A model generated the notes under the pieces. It saw only the letters and a list, made by a program, of their open reading frames with translations. It was not told the origin of the DNA and made no database searches. From assembly GCF_030817415.1 (NCBI RefSeq), contig NZ_JAUSZI010000002.1, positions 434,001 to 498,000 of the forward strand: a stretch of 64,000 nucleotides of DNA. The letters run 5' to 3'. The position numbers were made by a program, and so were the translations under genes. Origin of the DNA: Streptomyces umbrinus. Its GTDB lineage: Bacteria > Actinomycetota > Actinomycetes > Streptomycetales > Streptomycetaceae. Shown one piece after another: positions 43,001-49,161 of this stretch (the stretch's first letter is position 1; each line of letters starts with the position of its first letter).

Positions 43001-43318
43001 GACGTACTGGTTCTGGGCGGCGGGCTGCTCCACGTCGGCCTCACCCGCCGTGAACCTGCCGAGGGGCTGCCCGCCGCGGCAGCGGCCGGCTACCTCGCCC
43101 AGCCCTGGATCGAGGACACCCTGGCTTCCTGCCGTACGGAGTCCCTGTTGCACGCCGCCCTGCCGACACTGCCGCTCGTGCACGGCTTGGTGGACCAAGG
43201 CGTGGCTCACGCCTACGCCCAGGCCGTGGACCGGGCCGGGGTGACGGCGGCCCCGCTCCACCTGCTCGGGCACGTCGTGGGCGCCGACATGGCGGCGCGT
43301 GTGCCAGGGAAACGCTGA
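31031..43318 (+). CDS. 4,095-residue PKS-NRPS megasynthase with acyl-AMP ligase loader and AAR-like reductase tail
   Basis: One chain makes a lipopeptide-like or polyketide-amino acid product. Order (approximate residues): fatty-acyl-AMP-ligase-like loader 1-540 (FSSGSTGSPKG 154-164, K528); ACP 595-665 (S625); KS 690-1115 (C861, H996, H1035); AT 1210-1510 (S1307; HAFH 1408-1411, the malonyl-CoA signature); KR 1800-1985 (GGCGGIG; Y1949, N1953); ACP 2080-2150 (S2110); C 2177-2610 (HHAAADG from 2312); A 2650-3150 (core from I2806; D2853 anchors an alpha-amino group; amino acid not identified); PCP 3185-3255 (S3216); C 3278-3710 (HHLIGDG from 3404); reductase-like 3730-4095. The tail has TTGHA (3842-3846), a Rossmann motif GLGSIG (3876-3881) and HCFD (C3976), resembling acyl-ACP reductase, not a thioesterase or SDR-type R domain. 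Aldehyde release is inferred. ATG 31031 has a weak ribosome site. Confidence 0.92.
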   Translation: MKTASLFDVLLDAARQAPEQVVVHVRGDGSELAVTFRELLDESLRVAGGCRGAGVKPGTCVPLLADRSEDFQPMFWGALAAGLVPVPLAPDARRVAPVWEHLGRPPVVVDAACAGVAAELPDGVRVLRLETLRECAEPVSPVVPGPHDLAFLQFSSGSTGSPKGVELTHAAVLANLRQMAAASGLNEQDVVVSWMPYFHDMGLIGTHLAPLAVRAKQVKIGPLAFAKTPRLWFDVAAAHRATVLSAANFALTLTVRRVSDEVLADVDLSPVRLMLVGAEPISATVWRDFAAKMRPTGLDPRAATPVYGLAEATLAVTFPPLGEVAAPVVLDRAALSRGRAVEREPGGDAEEAAVEVMDVGVPVPGCSVRITDEAGRPLGDRRVGHIEVGGPQIARGYHRLPEPTAQTFADGWLRTGDLGFLRDGRLCVSGRHKDVLFLNGRTFHAPDMEEVAAATPGLPAGLTAVVGSTDPVTGSERVVVFVSWSRPPGTATEVLEQVARRVRGALGHDDVYVLALPPSAFPRTTSGKLQRQRMRARFEEGSYRPGASSSPLAMLSARSAAVPSAASSDAPAGGPVQPVDVQRSASPRSRRDVRRLVRNVWARVLARPEASFTDRDRFTDLGGTSLKAMEVLAELEHALDVTLAPAVMRNDTVDALTDHLLAAVDDTADRRPYVTDGQVPVPARAGTPATAVVSMACRFPGASTPEEFWDLLADGRDAVTAVPPDRWDAAPSAQAGEQASTGSGGRWGSFLDDPAAFDAGHFGIGDEEARTLDPQARIFLELAHEALERAGYAGTRRRGLRVGVFAAVGDSGYRQVLADATPAGTPPSATALTGNLPNLVAARVAHCLDLDGPALAVDTACSSGLVALHLARRSLADGECDIAVVGGVNLHLTPDGYQALESAQALSPTGRSRAFSTAADGFVPGEGGAALVLRPLEQAGRDNDEILAVVRGTAVNNDGTSLSLMAPNPLRQHEVIGRAYEICGVDPQSVTYVEAHGTGTAVGDPIELRSLAQAFPARTDGRPRLLGSVKTNVGHLLNSAALPSLVKVVLALGRGRLPASLHHTSPSPAVERSGFALVTELTDWQSQGPRRAGVNAFGFGGTNAHAVLEQAPPTLPSAPAPRVGGGPRLLTLSARSAEGLAAWTSRLADHLRDHPELDEGDVCLTAATARDEGPHRLAVVADGDLRERLAAASAAGDGRAPGVVTGTVANRPRTVFVFPGQGALRPGQGSALYETAPVYREALDEASARVGAVHGRQLTSWCVDAEVDAQAQAATEVAQPLLVAHGVALARQLMAWGVRPDALVGHSVGELAAACVGGVLSLADAVGFAAERGRLMGTLTAPGAMLAVRGADEQDVAALVAASPGELAVAAYNGPGRLVVSGGLDVVERAAEKLAGLGAVVRPLRVPHAFHSPLMEPVSQALADAAHVLDVTAADLPLMSTLTAEWQPRMDPDHLREHALRPVLFGRAVARLLDEGYDTFVELGPDENLAGPIRAAAAHRRATGSDLATADAPRPANNTGTGTRTGTGTGSRVLVVSAPGEADRAGAAKGGAPGGARELLATVGLLWARGVALDRTALDAGRRRVPLPPYPYQRRRYWPGTAAHGLLHRFTWQTAPLADDAPAGPVLVTGVDATAVRELAEQFAGRGVEVTTDPGVAVAQTVILVGGPAEHGTAAEFERMQRRWVTGFREALTLFDRTGARRLLVVTEDVHVTGHGSERPDPAQAVLGALALAVPEEFPGVVANWVDLASLDDAGQRLRAVLAEAAAPQAAGVIAWRDGRRLVRTVVPQSAETPRGGERLPADGTFLITGGCGGIGSALAQDLADRGRPVVILTGRSPLPPEGLVEELAALGADARYHPADLAAQDDVDKLVAELPPLDGVFHAAGVVRPGSLRSTDVQEAVDALQAKTLGTMLLSEALHRHGQRPGVCVAFSSVSSVLPGLAGALGVYAAANAFLDSFAATERRAGRPWLSVNLGPFAETGLASSLTSSLGVGAVARAGSRPLATAPALAALRSACDMGAAQLVIADLTPVRGPALADSPRRPAAMPHPQPQTQTQTVSPADRQPSGADGTASVSGAAAVLRELLAQSLGVPAPAVDDDAPFLSLGLDSLGAVDLVKRLERKTGRPWPTTLFFEYRTVRELATHLDTQTAAAAGTRAEADADAVEAGRNTRLAPLPPAADNGTPFALTPVQLALHTSSRLHPDVPARGHLRLTIRGPLDTHVLGLALTALAERHGMLRLCIDDAGATPMQRLTPTMPLQTWYEVREGTAQSVGDVESALCNRPFDLAVEPPVRAVVLRQEPSLAHLLLVVHHAAADGYSLNVLAEDLWALYTSLWRGERPQLIPPALDFATYAAARVHSPGSNSPEDTRRYWAERLAGRGEPLRLPYDGDPDAPPSGPLVQHHGELDEVLTTGLERLAAAHDVSLFHLLLAAYVRCLVRWTDRRDIAVNVARARREDRLDGVDRLVGPLADTLPLLCEADAEESLVALAERLRRTWLESERHADLSSLDLAGLLSGTDGGPRTASPAGFSFARFPARLASDCPVEVRATAAGTGSAATRLSLLCWADGPVLRMSWNFPLPLFERETVARLDREYREELAALCAVPARPSPAAAAAAAAAAAAAAVTVLSPASPTVASLSLAGSDSGPSLVARLLDQFRATPTATAVDAGATTLTYAALDRASALLAARLRTLGVRPDGLVGLLTEPGPDTVIGVVGILRAGAGWVPLDASHPTTRLADQLARTGATAVVCHASTSSTAIALPGVRAVAVDDPPTSPTSPTSMIDDSVRAAVPVSPAEAEAIAYVIFTSGSTGRPKAVPITHRAMENYLDWAVATFGYGPQDRLAQTASPCFDASVRQLLAPLLVGATVVTVPQDLRRDPELLLAYVERARITVWSSVPTLWEQLLSAAEEQVRRGAGRPDLSALRWVHVGGEALPAAHVRRWFDLFGTGTRIANLYGPTEATINATCHVIDVRPDDDVQLLPIGRPVAGTDLEVIGPDGTPRGQGEVGELLIAGAGLTPGYLGEPDLTACAFAVRDGRRWYRSGDRVRRGEDGALEFLGRVDDQVKIRGNRVEPGEAEAALQTHPGIAQAAVTARDGRLLAFVTVRPGSARPDTRDVRRHLSDVVPPYMIPARITVVDALPLTGTGKVDRRALSDQATASEDCAGTASATLSETAGRGTPPETPTERRLAAIWSELLGADPVCREDDFFDLGGDSMLVLQVFARLGEQEGPLPRPTAVYRHRTLAALATAVDTAAGQPCGTRPAASSRPTREDHTAPFPLTPGQRGFLLAEELSPGGGSWLARLRLSGPLDQEVFQAAVDLLVQRHAMLRTVFPSGARPPVQQELPRSLRLPVVFETLRDRGDVDERAAAEAGRRFEPWTWPLLRLRVLTLAPHEHVLLVHAHHLIGDGYSAALLMQELTDTYDLLTADRAAQLSTPRATFRDHCLLLAEPGAETETETEAGAGAGSAPDAAERRARLSAPYRPPVLRAPDDGSGSTASDSPMFHSAEFVLDASRTAALRALAAEAGATLYAPLLTAYYQQLAETTGQADLILGLAVSGRDRPLPDVHRIFGPFAAAVPVRPGAAAGHEPAQGPFGDTLRRIVAEAEEARTHDDVLPRHANGLPVTSQFFFTFLDFSALAAPNGGTLTVSWEDADSAFAPPSTATDVFMAVRPDGDGLRVTLRGSARAFSPPALDGFADSIRTRLARAASPGPAVRRQVPRETMDAALVGYLPAPDHLARLAGLPDGALPRAELRTMLFPDGAPRLLETVETPLGRSGFVCVPLFADELGRDPGLVRHAGRGVSLASSLGARCVSLAGMIPSLTGYGFDVLSCVEGPAAVTTGHAATVVSVVKTVQAALDATGQKLADLDVAFVGLGSIGSSSLELLLSGATRPPRRLLLCDVLGSGPRLTELARNLRERGLADEVEVLESRQALPDAVYGADLLVTAISGSAAVLDVDRLRPGSTVIDDSFPHCFDTGRALARMREQQDVLVLGGGLLHVGLTRREPAEGLPAAAAAGYLAQPWIEDTLASCRTESLLHAALPTLPLVHGLVDQGVAHAYAQAVDRAGVTAAPLHLLGHVVGADMAARVPGKR
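35588..35623 (+). repeat. Hexanucleotide repeat in the AT-KR linker
   Basis: Six units of GGCACT with minor variants, encoding an alternating Thr-Gly run (TGTGTRTGTGTGS) between the AT and the following domain. In-frame, so length changes would not break the protein. Confidence 0.8.
37172..37204 (+). repeat. Hexanucleotide repeat in the KR-ACP linker
   Basis: CCACAG/CAGACG units encode HPQPQTQTQT just before the second ACP. Short, in frame. Confidence 0.7.
38864..38905 (+). repeat. Seven perfect GCGGCT units (poly-Ala linker)
   Basis: A perfect (GCGGCT)x7 run coding for Ala (residues 2612-2625) between the first C domain and the A domain. The most regular of the five linker repeats and the most likely to slip in replication. 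Confidence 0.88.
39351..39377 (+). repeat. Three 9-bp units inside the A domain
   Basis: CGACCTCAC repeated three times (last unit changed at its end), giving PPTSPTSPTS in a surface loop shortly before the A3 core motif. Confidence 0.75.
41393..41416 (+). repeat. Hexanucleotide repeat inside the second C domain
   Basis: GAAACC x3 plus GAAGCC encode ETETETEA followed by GAGAG in a loop of the last condensation domain. Confidence 0.75.
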
Positions 43319-43411
43319 GCGATGCGGGGCGGCGGACACCGCTCCGCACGGGCCCTCGGTTCCCGTACGAGCCGGGCGAGCGGCCGGGCCCGTACTCGCC
43401 GGTCAAACGGC

Positions 43412-43446
43412 CGGGCCCGCCAGAGCGGAAAGCTCTCGCGGGCCCG
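43412..43446. terminator. Strong hairpin between the megasynthase and the Ala-rich membrane protein
   Basis: CGGGCCCGC (43412-43420) and AGAGC (43422-43426), loop GGAAA, GCTCT (43432-43436) and GCGGGCCCG (43438-43446): a 14-bp stem with one mismatch. The two flanking genes converge, so it can serve both. Confidence 0.75.
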
Positions 43447-43478
43447 TGCCAAGGAGCGCCTCGGTGGTGTTCTGCTAC

Positions 43479-43919
43479 TCAGAGACGGCCGCCGCTGAGG
43501 CGGGAGAGCGGTCCACGCCGACGCAGACCGGCACGGCGGCCCAGTGTGTAGGAGCAGAGGACCACGGTGGCGGTCCCCGCTCCGGCGACTGCCACCACGA
43601 CCTTCCTGGCCTTCAGGAGGGTCCAGGCCATGCCGGCCTTCCCGATCGTCTGCTGGGCCGCCGAGGAGACGGTTCCCTGCACTGTCCTGGCCGCTTCCCT
43701 GGCCTTCTCCGACGCCGCTCCACCGAGACTCACCACGGCTTCCTTGCTGCCGTGGCCCACGGCGGCGGCCGCTTCTCCGGCACTCTCCGCCGCCTGGGCG
43801 GCAGCCCGCTGCGACTCCTTCGCCGGCGCCGCGGCGCCTTCGGTCACCGTCTTCTTCGCCGCACGCGCGCTCGCGGTCGGCGACTGTCCGTTCGTCGTCT
43901 TGTCGCTTGCTCCAGCCAT
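43479..43919 (-). CDS. Ala-rich single-pass membrane protein
   Basis: 146 residues from ATG 43919. A low-complexity Ala/Ser/Lys N-terminal half (AAQAAESAGEAAAAVGHGS) is followed by one membrane segment (KVVVAVAGAGTATVVLCSYT) and a basic tail (LGRRAGLRRRG). The long helix resembles the disordered tails of actinobacterial phasin-like or cell-envelope proteins, but I do not recognise a family. Its 5' neighbour is the CYTH-CHAD gene, divergent, with 154 bp between; a shared role with polyphosphate is only a guess. Confidence 0.7.
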   Translation of the reverse strand: MAGASDKTTNGQSPTASARAAKKTVTEGAAAPAKESQRAAAQAAESAGEAAAAVGHGSKEAVVSLGGAASEKAREAARTVQGTVSSAAQQTIGKAGMAWTLLKARKVVVAVAGAGTATVVLCSYTLGRRAGLRRRGPLSRLSGGRL

Positions 43920-44073
43920 GCGCGCCGGGTATCCAGCCCCACGGTCGGCAAACAGCGACCCTCGTCGCACGGACGGCGCCCCGCGTACAGAACAGACGGC
44001 GGCCCGCGGACCGAAATGCGAAATCACGTCCAAGGCCGTGTTTCACCCGGCGGATCGCGCCTACCGGTACTAC

Positions 44074-45672
44074 ATGGTCCAGTCGATGCGCGAGACAGAA
44101 CGAAAGTACGCCGTCCCTTCGTCCTCCGACACGTCCTGGCTGTCCGATGCCTCCTGGCTGTCCCGGTTGGCGCGTGTGGAAGGTGTCACGGCGGTCGTCG
44201 ACCGGGGCGCCGAGGAGTTGGACGCGGTCTACTACGACACCGCCGACCTTCGCCTGTCCGGTACTTCGGCCACGCTGCGCCGCAGGACCGGCGGCTCCGA
44301 CGCCGGGTGGCATCTCAAGCTGCCGTTGCCGGGCGACAGTCGGGAGGAGATCCAGTCGGCTCTGACCGACGCCGACGCCGACGCCGCTGCCGACACGGAC
44401 ACGTACGCCGTCCCGGACGCCATGCTCGACCTGACCGTCTCCCGCACGCGCGGGGTACGACTGACCCCGGTGGTTCGTATCCGCTCGACCCGCGAGGTGC
44501 GGCATCTTGTCGACGCCGAGGGCACTCTCCGTGCCGCGCTGAACATCGACATGGTTCGCGCGGAGTCCCTGCGCGCGGAGGGCAGGCGTACCGCGTGGAA
44601 CGAGGTGGAGGTGGAGCTGGCCGAGGGCGCCGATCCAGCTCTGCTGGACGCCGTGGACAGGAAGCTGCGCAAGAAGGGCATCGCTCGCGCGCAGTCCCCG
44701 TCGAAGCTGGCCCGGGCCCTCGACGAGACGGCGCCCGCCGCCCGAGCCGTTGGCGCCGACCAGTCCGGCGACCTGGACCTGAATCCCGGTTCGGCCGGCG
44801 AGCAGGTCCTCGCGTACGTGCGCGAACAGATCCGAATCCTCACCGCCCTGGACCCGGCTGTACGACGCGACCGGCCCGACTCGGTGCACAAGATGCGTGT
44901 CGCCTGCCGCCGTCTGCGCAGTTGTCTGCGCACGTACCGGTCGGTCCTGGACCGCGATGTCACGGACCCGATCCGGGCCGAACTGAAGTGGCTGGCGGGC
45001 GAGTTGGGCGCCGAGCGCGATCAGGAAGTACTGATGGAGCGCCTCACCCACCGGATCCATGTCCTGCCCGATGAGCTCGTTCTCGGGCCCGTCGTGGCGC
45101 GGCTGCAGACGTGGAACGTCGCCCGTGGCACCGAGTCCCGTCAGCGCACTCTCGATGCCCTGGGCTCGCGCCGCTACCTGACCCTGCTCGACTCCCTCGC
45201 CACGCTGGTGGAACAGCCTCCGCTGCGGGCCAAGGCCCGCAAGAAGGCCGGCAAGGTCATGGCCAGGGCCGTCCTCAAGGAGTACGACCGCCTGGCCGGG
45301 CGCATGGCCCCCGCTCTGGACCTGTCGCCCGGCCCGAAGCGCGACGTGGCGCTGCACGAGGCCCGCAAGGCGGCGAAGAAGGTGCGCTACGCGGGCGAGG
45401 TGGCCCGTCCTGCCCTCGGCAAACCGGCCAAGCGTCTGGGCAAGCGGGTCAAGGCGGTGCAGAAGGTCCTCGGCGATCATCAGGACAGCGTGGTCGCCCG
45501 CGGCACGATCAGGGATCAGGCCGTGACGGCCCAGGCGGTGGGCGAAGCCGGCTTCACCTGGGGTCTGCTGTACGGCACGGAGCAGGCCGTCGCCCACGCC
45601 AGGGAACGGGAGGTGCCCGCGGCGTGGGAGAGCGCCTCGGCGCCCGCGCTGCGCAAGCGGCTCCGTCAGTGA
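44074..45672 (+). CDS. CYTH-CHAD domain protein (polyphosphate-related)
   Basis: 532 residues. N-terminal CYTH domain with the ETERKY (ExExK) motif at the start, YYDTADLRL and WNEVEVELAEG, a tunnel fold that binds triphosphates and metal. C-terminal CHAD helical domain from about residue 240 (VHKMRVACRRLRSCLRTY, HEARKAAKKVRYAGEV, KVLGDHQDSVVARG), whose conserved His/Lys/Arg bind polyphosphate. The start could be ATG 44074 or ATG 44086; neither has a strong ribosome site. Cytoplasmic. Confidence 0.92.
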   Translation: MVQSMRETERKYAVPSSSDTSWLSDASWLSRLARVEGVTAVVDRGAEELDAVYYDTADLRLSGTSATLRRRTGGSDAGWHLKLPLPGDSREEIQSALTDADADAAADTDTYAVPDAMLDLTVSRTRGVRLTPVVRIRSTREVRHLVDAEGTLRAALNIDMVRAESLRAEGRRTAWNEVEVELAEGADPALLDAVDRKLRKKGIARAQSPSKLARALDETAPAARAVGADQSGDLDLNPGSAGEQVLAYVREQIRILTALDPAVRRDRPDSVHKMRVACRRLRSCLRTYRSVLDRDVTDPIRAELKWLAGELGAERDQEVLMERLTHRIHVLPDELVLGPVVARLQTWNVARGTESRQRTLDALGSRRYLTLLDSLATLVEQPPLRAKARKKAGKVMARAVLKEYDRLAGRMAPALDLSPGPKRDVALHEARKAAKKVRYAGEVARPALGKPAKRLGKRVKAVQKVLGDHQDSVVARGTIRDQAVTAQAVGEAGFTWGLLYGTEQAVAHAREREVPAAWESASAPALRKRLRQ

Positions 45673-45692
45673 CGGATGGTTCGAGGGGTTGC

Positions 45693-46907
45693 CTACCAGG
45701 TGACGGGGAGTTGGGAAACGCTGCAGACCCGGCTTCCGCTGGTCCAGGTGAGTTCCTGGGCGCTGCTCGCGAGCGCGAGGTCGGGGAATTCCCGGATCAA
45801 CGAACCGATGGCGACTTGCAGTTCGACGCGCGCGAGGTTCGCGCCCAGACAGAAGTGGGGCCCGTGTCCGAAGGTGATGTGCTTGTTGTCGGCACGCCGG
45901 ACGTCGAACGTGTCCGGGGCCGGGAAGTGTTGGGGATCGAAGTTGGCGGCCACGACCGGGGCGAGAACGCCCTGTCCCTGCCCGACAGTGCCCCCTGACG
46001 GGAGCGACAAGGTTTCGGTGGCAACCCGCAACAGTCCTCCGTGGCCGGGGACCTCCATGCGGAGGATCTCTTCGACGGCGATGTTCAGGAGCGCTGGATC
46101 GTCGCGGATCACGGAGAGTTGGTCCGGGTGCCGAAGGAGCGTGAGGATGCCGCGGCCGATGACGTTGCCGGTGGTCTCGTGTCCCGCGATGATCAGCCCT
46201 CGGACCATGCGGGCCAGCTCGACTTCGTTGAGCCGGTCGTCCGCGTCGTGGGCGTCGATGAGAGCGTCGAGCAGATCCTGGCCCGGGGCCCGGCGGCGCG
46301 CGGCGATCAGGGCGTCGACGTACGCGGCGAACTCCGCGCCGGCTTTGGTGCGTTCCGGTGCGTCGGCGGTGCTCGTGGACAGGAACAGGTCCGACCAGTT
46401 GCGGAAGTGAGGGCTGTCCTGGGCCGGTACGCCGAGCAGTGTGCAGATGATGTCGATCGGCAGCGGGAACGCGAAGGCCGTCATCAGGTCTGTCGGGCGT
46501 GACCCGGCGCGCATCTCCGCGAGGAGTTCGTCCGCGACGGTCTGGATGCGGGGGCGCCAGCTCTCGGCCCGCCGAGGGGTGAAGGCCGCTTGAACGATGC
46601 GCCGCAGCCGCGTGTGTTCGGGCGGGTCCATGTTGACCAGCGCGTTCGGATCGTCGGAGAAGTCGGCGGCGGCCAGCATGCGCGGCGCGCCCGCGTAGCG
46701 CAGATTGCGGCTGAAGCGCAGGTCTCCTAGGACTGCCCGCACGTCGTCGTACGTGGTCACCAGGAGCGCTTCGTCCCCGCTGGGCAGGACCACCGGGGCC
46801 AGCGGGCAGGCACTCCGCCTGCTGCTGTAGTCCCGCGGCGGGCTGCCGTGGGGACCCGGCGGGAAGGGGAACGTCGTCCCGTCATGGGATAACTCGTAGT
46901 CCGGCAC
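45693..46907 (-). CDS. Cytochrome P450
   Basis: 404-residue soluble bacterial P450. Heme ligand C353 in FGHGPHFCLGANLA; I-helix AGHETTGN (oxygen activation); K-helix EEILRM. Redox partners are not adjacent; a Rieske ferredoxin lies 9 kb away. GTG 46907 follows GGAG. The next gene upstream on the same strand is the CocE hydrolase (48 bp), so they may be one transcript. It might tailor the megasynthase product 2.4 kb away, but a convergent arrangement and intervening CHAD gene make this uncertain. Confidence 0.94.
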   Translation of the reverse strand: MPDYELSHDGTTFPFPPGPHGSPPRDYSSRRSACPLAPVVLPSGDEALLVTTYDDVRAVLGDLRFSRNLRYAGAPRMLAAADFSDDPNALVNMDPPEHTRLRRIVQAAFTPRRAESWRPRIQTVADELLAEMRAGSRPTDLMTAFAFPLPIDIICTLLGVPAQDSPHFRNWSDLFLSTSTADAPERTKAGAEFAAYVDALIAARRRAPGQDLLDALIDAHDADDRLNEVELARMVRGLIIAGHETTGNVIGRGILTLLRHPDQLSVIRDDPALLNIAVEEILRMEVPGHGGLLRVATETLSLPSGGTVGQGQGVLAPVVAANFDPQHFPAPDTFDVRRADNKHITFGHGPHFCLGANLARVELQVAIGSLIREFPDLALASSAQELTWTSGSRVCSVSQLPVTW

Positions 46908-46955
46908 CCTTGAACTCCTCTCTTGACGGCTCGATCCGCAGTTACTGACGGATCG

Positions 46956-48926
46956 TCAACTACCTTTGAGGCTCCTCAGGTTCGTCGAGATCGTCAAGGC
47001 GGCGGCGTCCGGCCGAGCGAACGCCTCGGCTCCTCCTTCCACCCATACGCACAGGTGGGAGGGGTGTTCGGCATCCATGTGCACGGTGTTCGCGGCCACG
47101 GCGGTGCGGCGGGCGGCGGCCTCCGGTTCGCCGGTGTTCGTGTTGACGTCGAAGCGGGGGAAGTTGCTGGAGGAGATGTCGAGCCGGATCTGGTGGCCGG
47201 CGGCGAAGCGGTTCGCCGTGTCGGGGGCGGTGACCTCGATCTCGTACACCTCGCCCGGAGTCAGCAGCTCCGGCTTTTCGTAGGAGCGGTGGAAGCGGCA
47301 GCGGACGATGCCGTCGGTGAGGTTCATGGCGAAGCCGTGCGGATAGTCGGGGTTGGGCGGGTGGACGTCGATCAGCTTGATGGTGAAGTCGGTGTCCGGG
47401 GCCGAGGTGGAGATGTGGAGCCGTGCGGACACCGGTCCGGCCAGCACCACGTCCCGCTGGAGCGGCGGTGTGGTCAGGCTGATCACGTCCGGGCGGGAGT
47501 CCAGCGGCAGGTACGGCTCGCGCGCCCCGTACACCCGGGCGTCCGGGGCGTTCTGGTCGTACGCCCCGCCGCTCATCACCGGCTCGCCCGAGGTGACCTG
47601 GCCTCCCATGGTGGGTACCGGGTGGTGCGGGTCGAAGTCGTAGGTCACCGACGCGGCGGCCGTGGTGGGCGGGTCGAGAGTGAGGGCGCCGTCGGTGGTG
47701 AGGTACAGGGCGACGGGGGCCGTCGGCGTCGGCGGCCACTGGGTGTCGGTGCGCCATGCGCCGCCGTGCCGCATCCGCCCTGCCGCATCCCGTCGGCCGT
47801 CACCGCCGCCCATCAGGAAGTACTGGACGGCGGGAAGGTCCCCGCTCTCCGGACTCCCCTCGTCCTCCCGGCCCAGCGCGCGGTCGAACCAGCGACGGCG
47901 GAATTCCAGGTACGACGGGGCGAGGTTGCCATCCAATGTCGCCCGCGGTCCGAAGTCCACTTCTCCGGCGTGCGTCTCGCAGCGGTGCCCGTGCGTCCAG
48001 GGGCCCATGACCAGGTAGGAGGGCGCCGACTTGAGTTCCCGCAGGGCGGTGAAGTTCTCGATGGTGGAGCGGACGTAGGGGTCGTACCAACTGCCCATGT
48101 GCAGGCTCGGCGCGTCCGGGAAGCGCCCGTAGAAGCCCCGCCCGTAGAGCGCCGGGTTGCGGTAGAAGTCCCCGAAGGTGTCCTGCCGCCACTGCTCCAG
48201 CAGGAAGTCCTCGTACGCCGACAGGTGCCGCAGCGGCGTACAGCCCGGCCGCCACGGCATCGCACCGAACCAGCCCGGCACGTCCACCCGCTGCAGTGCC
48301 TCGCGGAGCACCGGATCAGCCGCCGCCTCCGGGCTCTGCACCGCGTGCCGCAGTGCCCAGGTCACCTGCTTCAGCTCGAAGGCGCCGCCCATCCGCATCC
48401 CCGCGTCGTACGCGCAGGAGAAGCCGCCCGAGTCCTGGAACATGGCGGCGAGCCCCTGCGCCCCCTCGGCGGCCGCGGCCGCCTGGACGTGGGCGGAGTA
48501 GGACACCCCGGTCATCACGACCTTGCCGTCGCACCACGGCTGCTTCCTGAGCCAGGCGATCGTGTCCGCCCCGTCCGGGCCCTCGCCCAGATACTTCACG
48601 AAGGTTCCCTCGGAGTCGCCGCGGCCCCGGCAGTCCTGCCGCACGACGTGGTACCGGGCCTCGGTGAAGTGCCGGGCGATGTCCTCGGGCTGCGGGACGG
48701 GCGCGTCGCCGCGGTCCTGGTCCGAACCGCGCTGCGTACGTCGGCCGTACGGTGTGCGCTCCAGGAGCACGGGAAGCGCGGTCGCCTGCGGCTCGGGTGA
48801 GGCGGAGTAGAGGTCGGCGGCGAGATGGACGCCGTCCCGCATGGGGACACGCAGGGTGCGGCGCCACAGGGCCCCGTCCTGGAGGGGTTCGGGCGGGCAG
48901 GCGTGGGGGGTGTCGTACGAGATCAC
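46956..48926 (-). CDS. CocE/NonD-type serine hydrolase (X-Pro dipeptidyl-peptidase family)
   Basis: 656 residues. An alpha/beta hydrolase with Ser in GVSYSAH, Asp in GSWYDPY and His in WTHGH, then a C-terminal jelly-roll (VVLAGPVSARLHISTSAPDT) as in cocaine esterase and X-prolyl peptidases; VRQDCRGRGDSEG is a family motif. It cleaves esters or N-terminal X-Pro peptides; no signal peptide, so probably cytoplasmic. Start taken as GTG 48926, where GGAG abuts the codon; a leaderless or later start is possible. Divergent from the AbgT transporter. Confidence 0.88.
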   Translation of the reverse strand: MISYDTPHACPPEPLQDGALWRRTLRVPMRDGVHLAADLYSASPEPQATALPVLLERTPYGRRTQRGSDQDRGDAPVPQPEDIARHFTEARYHVVRQDCRGRGDSEGTFVKYLGEGPDGADTIAWLRKQPWCDGKVVMTGVSYSAHVQAAAAAEGAQGLAAMFQDSGGFSCAYDAGMRMGGAFELKQVTWALRHAVQSPEAAADPVLREALQRVDVPGWFGAMPWRPGCTPLRHLSAYEDFLLEQWRQDTFGDFYRNPALYGRGFYGRFPDAPSLHMGSWYDPYVRSTIENFTALRELKSAPSYLVMGPWTHGHRCETHAGEVDFGPRATLDGNLAPSYLEFRRRWFDRALGREDEGSPESGDLPAVQYFLMGGGDGRRDAAGRMRHGGAWRTDTQWPPTPTAPVALYLTTDGALTLDPPTTAAASVTYDFDPHHPVPTMGGQVTSGEPVMSGGAYDQNAPDARVYGAREPYLPLDSRPDVISLTTPPLQRDVVLAGPVSARLHISTSAPDTDFTIKLIDVHPPNPDYPHGFAMNLTDGIVRCRFHRSYEKPELLTPGEVYEIEVTAPDTANRFAAGHQIRLDISSSNFPRFDVNTNTGEPEAAARRTAVAANTVHMDAEHPSHLCVWVEGGAEAFARPDAAALTISTNLRSLKGS

Positions 48927-48966
48927 CTCCGTGACGCTAGGCAGTTGCCCACGTCATGGCGATCAC

Positions 48967-48998
48967 TTGACGTCATGAGGTCAACTGTTCCGCGGAAC
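48967..48998. promoter_or_regulatory. Two adjacent dyads between CocE hydrolase and AbgT genes
   Basis: TTGAC-N8-GTCAA (48967-48984) containing TGACGTCA, and directly after it the perfect palindrome GTTCCGCGGAAC (48987-48998). They sit in the 235-bp divergent region. Either could bind the ArsR-like regulator encoded downstream of the transporter. Inferred. Confidence 0.45.
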
Positions 48999-49161
48999 GG
49001 TGACGGGACCGGACGCGGGACCTACTGTGCAGCGCAACCCGGCAAACACCCCGCGTGCCGTCACGACGGATCGTGCGCGGCCCTGGGTCCCCGTTTCCCA
49101 CACAGCGCCCGCGACGCGGTCGCGTCGTGCCCTCGTTCCACCGTCCTCACAGGAGTCCGCC

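Noticed and set aside
46923..48800. 625-codon plus-strand frame opposite the CocE hydrolase
   Set aside because: Composition is that of an antisense shadow and the hydrolase has a complete catalytic triad.
45693..48926. P450 and CocE hydrolase as certain tailoring genes of the megasynthase
   Set aside because: They are on the opposite strand, separated by a terminator and two unrelated genes; association is possible but unsupported.
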